From: Schistosoma haematobium | Lineage: Eukaryota > Platyhelminthes > Trematoda > Strigeidida > Schistosomatidae | Direction of reading: 5' to 3' | NCBI RefSeq assembly: GCF_000699445.3 | Contig: NC_067200.1 | Coordinates: 13,229,256-13,293,255, forward strand | DNA: 64,000 nucleotides | Shown: one piece after another, positions 36,801-51,300 of the stretch | Numbering within the stretch: the first letter of the stretch is position 1 | Layout of the letters: the number at the start of each line of letters is the position of its first letter | Program-made: the position numbers and the translations under genes | The notes under the pieces: model-generated | The model's database searches: none | What the model saw: only the letters and a program-made list of their open reading frames with translations | Told to the model about the DNA's origin: nothing

Positions 36801-39800
36801 TGCAGTTCCATGGTAACCGGTGACCAAGGAATGGTTCATACTCCATTTGTTCCCGCAAGATACTAGAGCCCATGTGCACCATTGGTTTGGGATCCGTTTA
36901 AAGCGCCGGACATTCGCTTTTCGTCCTCTCATTTTCGTAAAAGACACCCTCGCCACGAGAAGGCAGTGAGTAGGACTTACCTGGCAGAGGCTGTATACGC
37001 ATGGCCGTATGAGAGCATTTCGAGAGGGCGGGCTCACCCCACTCTCGGCCATACCAGGGCATTTCGGGGCTACCTAGTACCCGTTTCCTAACAACTACAT
37101 TACTTACTCGGTTGTCCCAGGATATACGAGCAATGTTTTGAGGACACCTATAATCGAATACTAGTAACTTACGAATATCCTCTACTCTTACCGGCCATGT
37201 TTCACTGCCATAAAGTAGGACGGAACAAACTGATGCGCAGTAAACACGTCCTTTGGTTGATAGACGGATATCTCGCCTACGCCATAAATGACGCAAGTTG
37301 GCAAAAGCTAGTCGAGCCTTCTGTATCCGTGCTGAGATTTCGTCACACGCCAGACTACAAAGGCTGATGAGACTTCCAAGGTAAGTGAAGTGATCAACAC
37401 GCTCAACTACTTCACTCCCTATCATTAGTTCGGGTTTCGATGCAATCCAATCCTGAAGCAACATTTTGCATTTCGAGGGGGAGAATCGCATCCTGAACAT
37501 GCCTGCATTGTTGCCTAGAGTGGTCAGAAGACTCTGCATTTTGTCAGCGTCTTCACCAAACAGAACTATGTCATCGTCATATTCTAAGTCAAAAAGTGAA
37601 TCTCCCGGTAAAAGTTCAACTCCTGGAAATTTAGATGAGGAAACTGTTATCGAATCTTCTATGTATATTTTTTTGTATTCAGGGAAGACTAGAAAAGACC
37701 AGAAAATAATCAAGTCATTCGAAATCTATACCATTTAATGAACCTTTTAAAAAAGTTGATAAGTACTTCATTTACGAACACAAACAAGTTGTTATCTGAA
37801 CACACTTTTCTTTATACATCACATGTCTTGTAAGCACTACAGGAAATTCTTACTTTCAACCTTGTTAGATGTCCTATTTAGTATACAGTTAACTGGAGAA
37901 CTATTCACTTACTTATATTCGATCATTTTGACGTTTAATTATATTTCCTTGAAAAAGCTTCAACCAGATTACCGAGTGAAACGTTGGATTTATTTAAAAT
38001 TCAATAGCTGAGATTTTTACAAAAATATAATTTCTCCGCCTTAATGTATACCATTAACTCGGCATCCAAGTTCTCATAAATTAAAGATCTACTGAACAAC
38101 CTTCTAATCATATGTGGTATGGTGCCAATAACTCATTTATATAATTGGAGCGCAGTTATCAGAAAATTATAGCTTAACGAAAATTTCATCCATGATGTAA
38201 TTATATTCTTGCAAGAAATGATATTGTGAATTAGATTTCAAACGAACAAAAAACAACCTATACTAGTCAACTTCATAGGTTTTAAATGTTATCGTTAAAA
38301 ATAATTCAAACTGAAACTAACTTATTCACAATTAATTAACGTTACATTTAACATAACCGATAGGATATAGTTGACAACTAAACTTCTAAGAGAAGATTTC
38401 AATTGGTCTGTGCTTTTTGTTTCAGTATTAATGTTTTTTAGCTCTAAATAATGAATAAATCAGTATGAGGATTTGTGGAGATTGTGGAATTTTCACAGTT
38501 CAATTCACGAGTCAATTTAATCTAGACCAGTATTGAAAACTTGGACGGTCATTTCGCTATGACATGGAACTTCCTTAGCAGTGAGCATCCACGACCACAT
38601 ACGCGTGACTCAAACCCAAGACCTTCGGTCTCACGCGCCAATGCTTAATCTCGAGATCACTTCAATCTATCTATGATCTTGCACAAAACTTCAGCCATTG
38701 TTTGAGGTAGACAACTGTCTCATACCTGATATGGATCGGACCCCATTGATCACGGCTTCTCAGTAGAATTCCAGGAGTTCTATCTTGAAGATAGTCACTA
38801 GTGAGAACATGATTGTTTTAAGTTCAATTCATGAGTCGACCTAAGCACGACAATCATTAGAAACCTGGAAGCACTGGATGGCCTAGCTTAGATCGACTAG
38901 TGAATTCAACTGTGAAAATAAATAAATAATAATATGCACTTCATGATGTGAGCAAAATCAGTGGATTCTTTTTTACTCTGTTGTATTGTTTAATGTTTCT
39001 AAATTTACATTGTTGATATTGTCTATAAATCAATCACAGATTTACAGTATGGCATTAGTCGTTATTTTAAAAAAATCGACAATGTTAACAGAATGGATTA
39101 AAGACTTCTTGATTAAATCAAATAAATAAATAAAATAAATGATTAAATCCGGTGATGGATAATCTGAGAGAATTATGTGAAGATAGGTGACCGGACGATA
39201 AGGTTTACTTCCTAGTTTTATTGATTACTCCTAGATCTCGCAAATCCCTTCCCAAAACCAAATGAATATAAATACTTATTTGTGTATCCAAGACTCTGTA
39301 TACGATTATTCGAGTTTGTGACAATACAGAATATTGTGATCGAAACTGTTGTTCGTAGTTTCGTCGCAGAATGAATATCCAACTGTCGCTGTTCGCATTT
39401 AGTTTTCCTGACTACCAAATACACTATAGATTGATACGTGTTTTTTTTGTCAAAAACCATAATCTCATTTTCATTAAAACAATAGAGAAATTACAGCTGA
39501 AGTATGGTTATTTAGTATTAAATGTAGATAAAATGACTTGGTTGCTATTGATGTTTAATCATTTGTGGAAGGAGAGGGTAAGATACTAATTCACATTAAT
39601 ACGTGAAGATGATAATACTTCTTGGAAAGAAAGGACATACTTTTCTGTGTGCCGCACTATTTTGTAAGCATAATTCTTCCGTACTTATAGGTTTAACAGG
39701 AGAATAAGATGTATTATGAGATTCTGGAAATTCCAATTGTTCTTCAGTTTGTGTACCAGTAGTCACTAAATGTTCAAAACGTGGTAACGTATTCAAAGAA

Positions 39801-42261
39801 ATTGACATACGATCACCTGAACGTACTGCCACAGGTGGAAAACGGCATAATTCCCAACTACATAAACTTCCTGGAAGTTCTTCCCAGCCTGTATGAATAT
39901 TATTAACTGTATGAATTGTAGTACGACGTACTGAACTGGGAAAAAAATAGGAAATATTGGATTAGAAGTTGAAAACTAGCGAATGGTAAATCACGTTCTC
40001 ATAAAGAGGTTAAATAAAAATGTAATCACATGTTATTTGGTTCATATTTTTAAAAAATTCACGTTAAAACAAAAAATCAGTTGCCACTATTATTCCTTCG
40101 TATGGGTGAGTTAAAACTGAAATATAGAATAGATAGAATATGGTTACCGGTGTGATCTAGGAACGCATTTCATCCTATTTGAGACTCTTCATATAAATGT
40201 ACCTGCATTCCAGAGTTGGTATTCACACAGGGACTCGAACCCAGTACCATTTGCTTCAACTGACATCGCGATTCTCATAGTGAACATCAATTCGGGGATG
40301 TATGTACATCCAGGTGATAATTCCAAAACATAATGAAACACGCCTCTGGATTCCATTGTTAGCCAAATTCCATCTAATCTATATCAACTTATGCCATAAT
40401 GGTTATATCGAGGAAATTCACACAGAAAGCTACTATCCCAACCAAGATTGATAGGATTTCAATACAAAACATCAACAACGTGATAATCTGAATTATTTCA
40501 AATTTAATTCTAACTGAAGTGTTTTGAATGACTACAACCGAATGAATAGCAATTAAAGATAATACTGGTAGACAGTATTTTTAATTAATCTTCTGGCTGA
40601 ACGCTTGAATCGGTTTCATGAGCTGTTCTAGTAACCCCAGGCTTTACTCTGTTACTTTCTGTACAGAAAATTAAGGGTATTTATAGCGTTTCAGATGGCT
40701 TTGAGCTTCTGGGAGGTTCTGGAACCCGACCAAATATAGCGACATGGTAGGTAATCATCCAATCAGAAATGTAACCCGTGACTTCACTTTCTAGATGTTT
40801 CTGAGGAACTTCTATTGAACGTTGATTGGATAAAACGTTTCCCAGCGTTTTCAGGACCCCTCTAGCTTTTTTTCAAGGAATACTCCGAATCACCCCAACA
40901 ATTTCCGATATGTAAATTTAAATGAAAGTGATGGAACTAAACTCTCAATATAAATACTAGAGTTTACAGCTTAATAATTATAATTATAACTATAACAATA
41001 ATGGTGATATGATTATTTACGTATAAAATATACTTGACCAATATAGTTTGGATTAATTTTCCGATGATGACAGACAAATTATCAGAGATACTAAATGAAC
41101 GGTCCAAAGCAAACAATAGGTGTAGACTACCTGATTAGGGTTTGCGAGATCATCATAACTAATGATTAGAGATATTTGGTGAAATGGTTCAGAATCAATT
41201 ACATTGGATAGTGAATGCATCCACTTCCTTATCTTACTTTAGACTAATGTTCCTTCCTACATATCTTTTCTTCCAGTCTTTTCAAAGAATATTTTCATTA
41301 TTTAAACTTTCTCATTAACAATATTATTGGCGACCTTCTTGAATATCCGGGCTACCTGTTCCTGTCATCCAAATATTCCAACATATCTGTTTTTGTTTAA
41401 TACTTTATTATGTCTATTAATCGCATAACTTATTCAGGGGCGTTTATGAAAAGTCTACGACCTTTTTCTGTACAAGTTACAAAAACAGTACAATTAGAGA
41501 CGTCGTGATGTCTGGCAATATGCATTGGAAAGAACGAACATTATTCAGACGTTGATTCCTTAACTGCTTACATCTAACTGGCGATCGCTTAATATTTATC
41601 GTCAGGATCGATCAAGAAATAAAAAAGGGAACTTGTTGAAATACTTTGTGCTGAGAATTCTATATTTTACTAAAAGTAAAGTATTGAATATAAACATTAT
41701 TCATCTTGTTAATTTCATCGCAGTATTCCACTGATGTGGTATGGGGACATGAATGAATACAAATATATACTCATCTCTACATTGTTTTATAAATGATTGA
41801 ACCAATGAAAGAATATGTTCTTTTGTTTCATTGAATCAATTGTCCTTATAAAAAAAAACCAGATAAAACAAAGGAGAAATGACAATTATAAATTATCTCA
41901 TTATATCTATCTAATTGTGATATTGGTTAACAGATAAATTAATATTGTGTAATTTAGTTAACGTTTATACTTTTGAAGAAATTTTCATTACATAAAAAAA
42001 GGACTAAATTCTTTTTTTTCGTATTGTTTGTTCAAATCATTCCATTGATATTTAGGAATGCAATTGATCAGTCTCTTATTGGCATATGTGCATCCCATAC
42101 GGATTGCCTCGATATCGCCTTCGGTCACAAGCATTATAAGCATTGAACAGAGCAATCCCAAATAGGACGAAACGCGTGTTCTAGATTCCACTGCTGGCCA
42201 CCATCCATCTTCGCTTATAAAGAAAGGACTGTTTACTGTATCTTTGGAAAGGGTAGTTTAT

Positions 42262-42339
<78 letters not shown>

Positions 42340-45300
42340 GTTATGTATACATAATAAATTATTTGGTAAAATTCAGATGAGTCTGAATAACAAAACAAAA
42401 TAAGGTAAAACGCTTACTCATCAACAGATAATCCAAGGCTAGAATTCAAGCTTCGACCAGATCCAACATTTAGAATTGGTCCAATTAAACCGAATTCAGC
42501 TTGACAACCAACATTCATAAAATCTCTTGTTGATATATTCTCTAAACTACTAAATGGAGAGGTTGTAATAGATTTTGTTTCAGGCATATTAATTTGTGTA
42601 CTAGTTATCATTGTAGATATGGATGTTTTGGCAGTTGTTGTTGGCGTCATGATAGTTGATTTTAAATTTGATAATGGACTACTACTATTACTACAGATAA
42701 AACCGGTACTGTTAGCAATATTGGATGTTTGATCTAAAGAAACACTCCCACTCGGATTGGTCAATGATGAATTAGGTAGAAAAGAAGTATTTTTAAATAG
42801 TGAAAACGATTTATTCAATTCCATCCTTAATAAATTAGATATATTAGTAGGCATAGATTGCATTAACCTTTCTAAATCATCACGAGTAATTTTAACTGAT
42901 TGTGTTATATTCGATAGATTATGATGATCAGTTTGATAGAAATTATTCGATAATATACCTAATAATGATGACGAATCAACTGACCAATTTGATAGACTGG
43001 ATAATTCACCTCGATCAGATTCATCAAATGGCATTGAAGCACGACGATTAGCATCAAGCATTACTTTAGTATGTGGTGGACGTAACAGAACTGGTTGGTG
43101 TTGTATAGGACAATTGTAATTTGAACGTTTTTTACTTTGATCTGATTCAACCACTTCATCTTCTTTAACTTTAGTCAACTGAGGATCTGGTGAACTGAGT
43201 GAATTTAATCGAGTTGAACGAACACGCGAATGTTGTACACGATTCAATGCACAAGCTTTGGCTAATTCATTTAAACGTGGTTCAGATAAAGAAGATAAGG
43301 CATATCGTCGATTCACTGTGAATTCTGCTGCATTTGTTTGAGGACTATGTGAAAGTGAATCGACTTTTTGATTAGATGTAGTAGTAGTCATAGTGGTAGT
43401 AGTAGTAGTAATGGTGGTGGTAGTAGATGTTTCACACATTTGCTGTTCAACTACATCTTGTGACATAGAAATTGTTCCTGGTATATTGGTAAGCTATACA
43501 CATGAACAGATAATGATAAGAATAATAGATAAAGTGAAGTTACGTGATAAACATCAAAATAGACAAGAATCGATTATGTGGATCTAAAAAAACAAATTAT
43601 ATTATTCTGCAGACGGTATTCATCACGAGTTGGTCTCAGTTAAAGTATAGCTGAAAATCAGGGGGAACTAGAAATATGGAACTCCATAGCAATGTGCATT
43701 GCATGACACTACTAAGAATCAAATTCATAACCTTCTAGTTAGGCAAAAAAGGAGCTTCACCATTCGCGTCCAGGTGAACAAACTCAACTCTAATCAATAT
43801 GTGACATTGAGTGACAACCATCAAATGTTATTCATTTTGAAGTCCCTAGTGTGTTGACTAACAGTACTTCAAGTGAAAGAGATCCATGATCAACACTTTC
43901 TACATTTTAAAACAACTTATACAAAATCAGACCATTAAGGTAACGGTAATCAAATAGCTATTGTATAATAACTGATTACAACAAGTATATAAGAATTTGA
44001 ATGTCAAAAGTATCGAATTTAAGAACAGTCACTAAATCAAGCATATAATAAATATATCAAATGAACATACAAATATATTTCTTTTTGTAAGCTAACATAA
44101 CGTATATTTTGAAGTGTTAATTCCATTACCAACTTTGAACATTCTAAAGTCAATTTCATCAAGGCAAAACAACAGTACTGCATGAATTCTTAAAATGCAT
44201 TGATTAACAATTTATCTGCTAAAAATTCTATGATTTATGAACAATACTACTGATCAGATCAGATGTGAACTTTGAGATATGATGTGTACTTCACTTTAGT
44301 CGAGTAAATAAAATTGAGAGCTTTCAAACATATACACAAACACATAAACACTTAAACAAACAAAGTTCGATTCACAGTTAAAACATAACAATACATGAAA
44401 ACCGCAATATACCGGAGAAACGAATTAAACAATAAAGCAAGTGATCATTTACCCCGAGACATTCCGCTTTTGAATTAGTCCATGGTGAAAAGAGTGAATG
44501 TAAAACGTTATTTTCTAGGGATAGAAGAAAAAAATTATGCTTTAAAATGAAATACGATTTGTTATTAGGTACTTTAATAATGTTCAAAAACCAATTAATC
44601 ATAACTCGACAAGAGACGATAGCTGATGGAGGAGCATATTGGTAGAAGGCGAATGACGCACAAACCGAGACATGATACGAATCTACGAAAAAAGTGACCA
44701 TGGGAATGAACCATGTAGGTAGGCGTAAACTGATTGGTTGTGGTTTACGAGATTATCGTAACTAGTGGTCAGAGACTTTGAATGACATAGATCCAAATCA
44801 TTCGCAATGATGCATGTGGCATTCACTTTTTACCTTTCATAAAAACGCAAGTTTCTAAATTCATCATAATCTCTTTTCATTTCACAAGTTTATATTTTTT
44901 CCCGAATTGTAAATTCGATGCCTAATTTTCTTCTTACAATTAAGACTATTAGTACATGTACCTCAAAATGGCCTAGTACGGCTGAGAGTGGGTAGAGTCT
45001 AATCTCCCTCTCACATAATAACGAATATACAGCCACTCTATCAGGGAAGTCATACTCACTACGTTTTCGTGAATGGGGTGTTATTTATGAAATTGAGAGG
45101 ACCAAAAGCGAATGCCCGAAGGATCCAACTAGGGGAGTTACCAAACCACAATTCCAAACCAATTGTGAACATGGAATCCACGATCTTGAAAAAAGAATGG
45201 TGTACGAACCTATTGTTGGTCACCGACTACCATGAGACCACATCTTCCAACATTGCTCCACTGACTTGTCGATTAGACTTCTAGGTGAAATACTCAGGGA

Positions 45301-48300
45301 GTGGCTCCTTAAGAAAACCACCATGCATATATTTCTGATGCATGCCCACAAGTATCAATGTTAATGTGTTTGAATAAGTATTTGGAGTCTACAATGCATA
45401 TAACTTAATGACTAAATCAGATAAAAACGTCACAACATGGCATTAATGTGTATTAGTTTAAGTTATTATATCACATGAAATTATGATGGTTATAGGAAAA
45501 ATTGAAGTGATAGTAAAATAGGATACATAATTTGAGAGAAGAGTGAAAAGGTGGAAAAAAATATTTTGTCTCAGCGGTAGACGAAGAGTGAATGTAGAAC
45601 GCTATTACGACCGAGATTCTGAGTCGTGTAACTCATAGTCTCATCAAATCATTGATCACGATTATAGCGCAAACACTAGCCAAGTAGTCTGAATGTATTA
45701 AGATGGTTGAGACTAATAGTCCAATGACTTTATGAACTGGTGCCATAACTGGCCTTAGTAATGGATAGTCTTCTTCCGATCTCTCACATCAGCTAACAAT
45801 ACGTCTCAGTATATGGAGTCTGGGGTAAGTTACATATGATCTAAGTTTTTCAAATTATTATTAAATGAGTACAATTGTTTGATGAGTGGCATCAAAAATG
45901 TTAAGATTTTTTAACTAAATGATAAGCTAATTTAAAGGTTTAGGCATATACCTTGATCAATATCCAACAAAATACTACCATTAGATCTAGGAAACAAAAA
46001 TAAATTTGACTGGAAAAGGAGCATTCGAATCCATTACTACGTTACACAATCACGAGTAGCGCTTAAAATCCAACTGTTATAATTCTCTCTTACGGTTATA
46101 ACCCAGCTATTCCTATTGCTTATTATTCTCGGACACCGATTTACTCGACAAGTCCCTAAATCAGAATACGGTTGAACAGGAAAGAGATTATATTCCAAAT
46201 AACAAGGTTAGATGGAAGTAAGAAGCAAGTAAGTAGCGCAATAGGGAAAACGTTAGTATATTTATAGTTTTTTCACATGAGGAGATTTCTAGAGTGGTCA
46301 CTAAGTATTGACTAACGCTGATTGGGTAAGAATTACCCTATCGGAGTGCGCCAAAGCAATCGTGCATTGAGCATACTTTAATCCAGTCTATATCCCGCTA
46401 ACACCAACCTTATGATCAGACCAATGTTAATAAAACTAGATCTCCAAAAGAAATTGTTACTTTTACCACCGAAATACTTTGATAATTCATTCACAAATTA
46501 TTCCCGATTTATCAGTTACAATCATCCATACTCACAGCCGCTTTTGGCTTGATTTTGTATTGTTATAATTTTTCATTTTATGGTGCGATGCGGTCAGTGA
46601 GACTATAGTTTATGGACGACCCAATCAGATATAAAATAACAGGTCCTGGGTTTTCGGCGCGAAACTCAGCCATTTGACTAAATAGAGTTTTGAATTTTAG
46701 CTTATGTCAGTTTGTGATGAAAACCGTAAATCTAATTCCTAACCCTAACCATCAACTGTGAATCAAAATTCTAATTCTTCTCACTGGTTTATAAACCTCA
46801 TTTAATCCTCGTTAGTAAGTGGACATTATCAAGGTCACTTTAGTGTCTTTCAAATTTCATCCATCAATTATATTCCCACTATGAGGTTTGGTCTGTTTGT
46901 ATATAAACCACGTATGTCTGAAATATACGATTCATATTAGTGGGCACTGATATTTGTGTTCTAGACTGATCTAGGAGAAGAATTACTGTACAGAAAACCA
47001 ATGAGGACCATGAGTTCACTTAAGGCTGTTAGTGTTGTTTTGACGCATCATTGGTTGAACACAGGCATAAGATCATAGAAGTCAGTATTCAGATTGGCAA
47101 CCTTGTCACGTGATATTTGATAGATCATAAACAAGTAGCAGCTAAAACTGGGTATTGCATAAAAAATCTATTCGATACATATGGTAGAAAATGTAAGTAT
47201 GACAGGGATAATCAAGTTAGGGATCAATGTGCTCACAGAACAATGGATGATTCAAAGTACTAGAATATAGTATTAATAACATGTTGACATTTAAAAAACA
47301 TACTTAAATGTTTAGAAAATATACGCCGTCGACGACATTCTTCAGTTCTCAAATTAGTTTCCTCTTTAAGATAACATACAGATCGTTGAGTAAGCATATC
47401 GTCGAATTCCGTACGTCTAACAATTTCAGCTAAACAGCTATTGATAATTAAGAGAAGAAAAAAGCACACAAAAAAAGAGGAGGAAATCAGAAGTAAACTT
47501 AACAAATAAACATAAAATCAATTAAATAGGTGCATTATTAAAATAAACCGAATTCTCTCAACAGTTTTTACAGTTGTACGAGAGGATTTTTTACATTCCA
47601 CTGTTGTACATCTCATCTAATACTCAAAAACACAAGATTGGTAGGCAATTTAGAGCTTATAGTAGTTGACTTTTTAAGATCAGCATAAACTTTTTAAGAG
47701 ACTAATTAGCAGTAAATTTATTTAGATATTTAATCCATTAAATAATTATTACCCAATCAATAGATTCTTAGAGTAAGTAGTCGTTACAACAGATTTAGAT
47801 ACAGTCTATAAATTCAAATGTTAAAGCCTAAGTATACTAACGTTTAGATTCGTTATATCCACAGACAAATATTTAGCAACTATCTTACATGATAGTAATG
47901 GGTTTAACTTATCTAAAAGCAATTCCGTACACCTACCAAATATGATTTTACGAACTTGGCTTCGAGTTACATTATTTATGTGAGGATTAATGATACCAAT
48001 AGGCTGTCTAAACCCAAAAGCAAGTGGAGTGCTATTTGAACTTTTGACCTAGTGTTTGTAAGTCGTGTGCTTCGAACACTAACGTATCGTTTCTGTCTAA
48101 AAAAAGACATAAAGGCGTAATCAACAGAGAAAAATCTGAGAAGAAATAGTGCAACCTATTCAATTGTATAATGAAGAGTGAAAAGTCATGTAACACCTAT
48201 ATATACACGTTTGTAAACTACAGACTAAATACATGCATAATGTCGAGAAACAAAGCCGAGTTCGAATAAATTGTTCACTAGTTTGGACATTAAACAGAAT

Positions 48301-51300
48301 GTACGGCTCGAAGATTGAATGATACCTTACTCCTAACTACAATTGAGCGATTACTTAACTACAAATTCCATCAATAACTGAAATGTTATAACTGTGATGT
48401 TACTTTTCTTTACAAATATATTAGTGGGAAAGTCAATGAACAGAGTACACAAACTTCATTTTTAGTGCCCGTTCACAGACCAAAATATCTGATCCCATAC
48501 AAGATATTAAGAAGGAGAAATTATATTTTTGTAAAAATCTCAGCTATTGGATTTTAAATAAATCCAACGTTTCACTCGGTAATCTGGTTGAAGGTTTTTC
48601 AAAGAAATATAATGAAACATCAAAATTATCGAATATAAGTAGGTGAATAGTTCTCCAGTTAACTGTATACTAAATAGGACATCTAACAACGTTGAAAGTA
48701 AGAATTTTCTGTAGTGCTTACAAGACATGTGGTGTGTCAAGATAACAAATTGTATATGTGTGTCAGTGGATCTGAGGTGAGAGCAAAATAATTTCACTGA
48801 CCATAAAATCACTTGTGATCGGTCAATATTTTGTTGAATACGGACAATATTTATAAATGATATGAGTTAACTATGTCACAATATGTATAAAATCAAGTTT
48901 TTAGAAATAAAAAAATTATGAACGCTTGTGTGATTCTGTTGACAAAATTCATTGTTCATTATAGATTCAAATAAACCAACTGACTAGACCAGTTAAAAGT
49001 AACAGTTGTTGTTTAGATAATTAAGTGGATTAAAATGATATAAAGAAATCAGATCCACTTAATTAGTTGCCATAGTACAATGAATTGTATTCCATTTCAT
49101 CTATTTGAGCTTTATCCATATATGCAAGGGGCTTTAGCCGTTAAGTATCTCTTTGTAAGTACTCAATCCTTTATGGAGTAATTTTTTTTCTAATTGAAAT
49201 CAACTATATTATCTTATATAGGATACTTGTATGGATGTTGTTTCAGTGGTCTTGAGTGCTGTTAGAGGTATGAGGGCGATTATCACTTTCCGGTTGCCCA
49301 CACCGTGGAAGGGTTCTTCTGGAGGTACCTGAAAAGGAAATTGGATTAGAAGTGGTCTTAGTGACCTGAGAGTATGACCGCAGTGCCCAAGGGACAACTG
49401 CTTGAGGCCGGTCACACACAACCTTTTTATGAGTAGTTTTTGTATTAGCTCCGTACTTCTTGAGACCTTACCGCCAGAGACGGATATCCATGGGATAAGG
49501 CGAGGTGTGCATTTTTAGGGTCAACCTTTTCTAACCCCACCCCTCTTTGTGAGAAGGCAGCATCGCTGTCATGCTGGTTGTCTGAAACAAACACCTTACT
49601 GCTGTCACACCTCTGTACAGTGAGCAGTACGACTTCGCCTTCGGACCTTGGGTTTGTTGCATTTAGTCTTACTGCTCTTCAACCGACCTGTCTGACATGG
49701 TAGGACCTTGAGGAACGGTTGTTCCAGCCAGTATGGCTCGGTTACTTCATCACAATAGGCAAGCCCGACCACCACGTCAAGGTAGCAACAACGATCGTGT
49801 GATGTAGTTTCACGACAAATACATTGTCATTTATTCAACCAATATACAATACATCGTGTAAAATATATACTACAATACACTTTAATAGAATAAACTAAAT
49901 AGTTATGATTAATGACCACACAAAAAAAGAATTTCAGTCATATGATCAATCTGTTAACATGCATTCACATATAAACAGTATATCCTACATATCATGTGTA
50001 CTTCGAAAGAATTTTCATTAACAGTAACATAGATTTATTTTTTATTGTTTTTTTTTCTTTAAAAAGGCAAAAAAACAGACAAATAAAGCATACAGCACAA
50101 ATGATGATTTATTTATAACGTGAATCATAACAGTAGAAAATCAGCCAATATGTAAAGTGAAACTTGGAGAAAAAATTGCACATACATACACACACACAAA
50201 CATATTAAACTAGGTCATACAAGGAAAAAAAGAGGAGTTAACACAAATAATTTTTTGTACACAAAAACAGATACTTTTTATATTGTCACATGTGTCAAAT
50301 AAGATGGGATATTCCTACAGTTGAAGAATATATGGAAATCAAAACAACTACCAACCAACTAATATTAATATCAAAGTCACAATCTTCAATATGAACGTCA
50401 AGACAGTTCAATTGAATGGAGCTGAAACTTCAACAACTACTACAACCATCATCAGAGACATACAAGTATTTATGAACAATTGTCTACAAAAGATACTCAA
50501 TGTCCGTTGACCAGATACCATCAACAAAACCTACCTACCTACATACAGTAGTAGACTTAGGACTTAAATACTCCCAAGACTTGTCGATTACAAAACAGAT
50601 ATTAAAACAGACCTCTAAGTCTCAACGTCCAGTAGGTTACGTAACTCGAAATCTTTACAACAATGAGTCACGTATTTTAATGTACAAAGTTTGTGCTCGA
50701 TCTCTTCTAGAATATTGCACGCTTATTCTTAGCAGTGCGTGCATAAAGGATAAATTAAGGCTGGAATCAGTACAGAGACGATTTACACTTCGTATTCTTG
50801 GAGCTGATTGTACCTTAACTTATAATTCTAGATGTAATAAACTTGGGCTAGACCCTTTATGGAGGAGAATACTCAAACTAAATCTTATCTTTTCCTTCAA
50901 ACTGCTTCATAAACTATCGTTTACATCCAATCACGTGATTCAATATGTAGAAACTTCTCATTATGACATCCGTAATTCCTTGGCACTAGTGAAACAAACT
51001 TCTAAATCATCTTTTTATATGAATTACTTCACCTATAAATTTTCTAGACTCTGGAATAACCTATCACAATCTATCCGTACGATAAAATCACTCCCATTAC
51101 TTATTCGCTGCATCGATGCATACTGCTCCCCTGAAAATGCATTGAATGCTCTAGCACCTATAAGTGTATCTCATTCCACAAGTAGTATTATAGGAACTTT
51201 AAATGTTTAGCCATTTTTATTAGTGCATTCCCTAAGTAAAACCACCTACTTTCTGTCACTTTATGTTAACACTGTCCCTAGCAAGTTTAACTAATTTGAA

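Larger units (their letters stand above)
35480..39640. other. RB1CC1 intron (between blocks 4 and 5)
   Basis: Contains a family B copy with a nested family C element (36.02-37.64 kb), one arm of an inverted duplication (37.82-38.04 kb) and two minus-strand hammerhead family 2 pieces (38.46-38.92 kb). The stretches 35.48-36.0 and 38.95-39.6 kb show nothing nameable. Confidence 0.5.
39936..42417. other. RB1CC1 intron (between blocks 3 and 4)
   Basis: Holds two hammerhead family 1 copies (40.15 and 42.05 kb), an L2 LTR-like block (40.61 kb), a decayed family B end (41.09-41.79 kb) and an (AAT)n run. Confidence 0.5.
43478..47303. other. RB1CC1 intron (between blocks 2 and 3)
   Basis: Contains a degenerate minus-strand hammerhead family 2 copy (43.62-43.80 kb), family B pieces (44.69 and 45.58 kb), a family C element (44.97 kb) and LTR-like blocks (46.2 and 46.56-47.06 kb). 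The minus-strand frame at 44.38-44.70 kb has no recognisable domain. Confidence 0.5.

Noticed and set aside
36898..37713. 271-codon minus-strand frame as one gene
   Set aside because: Its first two thirds are family B reverse transcriptase; the end runs through the target-site duplication into family C, so it is a chance fusion.
9412..42337. Simple repeats as a CRISPR-like or tandem array
   Set aside because: They are di- and trinucleotide microsatellites without spacers; no array of direct repeats with unique spacers is present.
46735..46752. CCTAACCCTAACC, a telomere-like motif
   Set aside because: Only two repeat units; not enough for an interstitial telomeric array and expected by chance.
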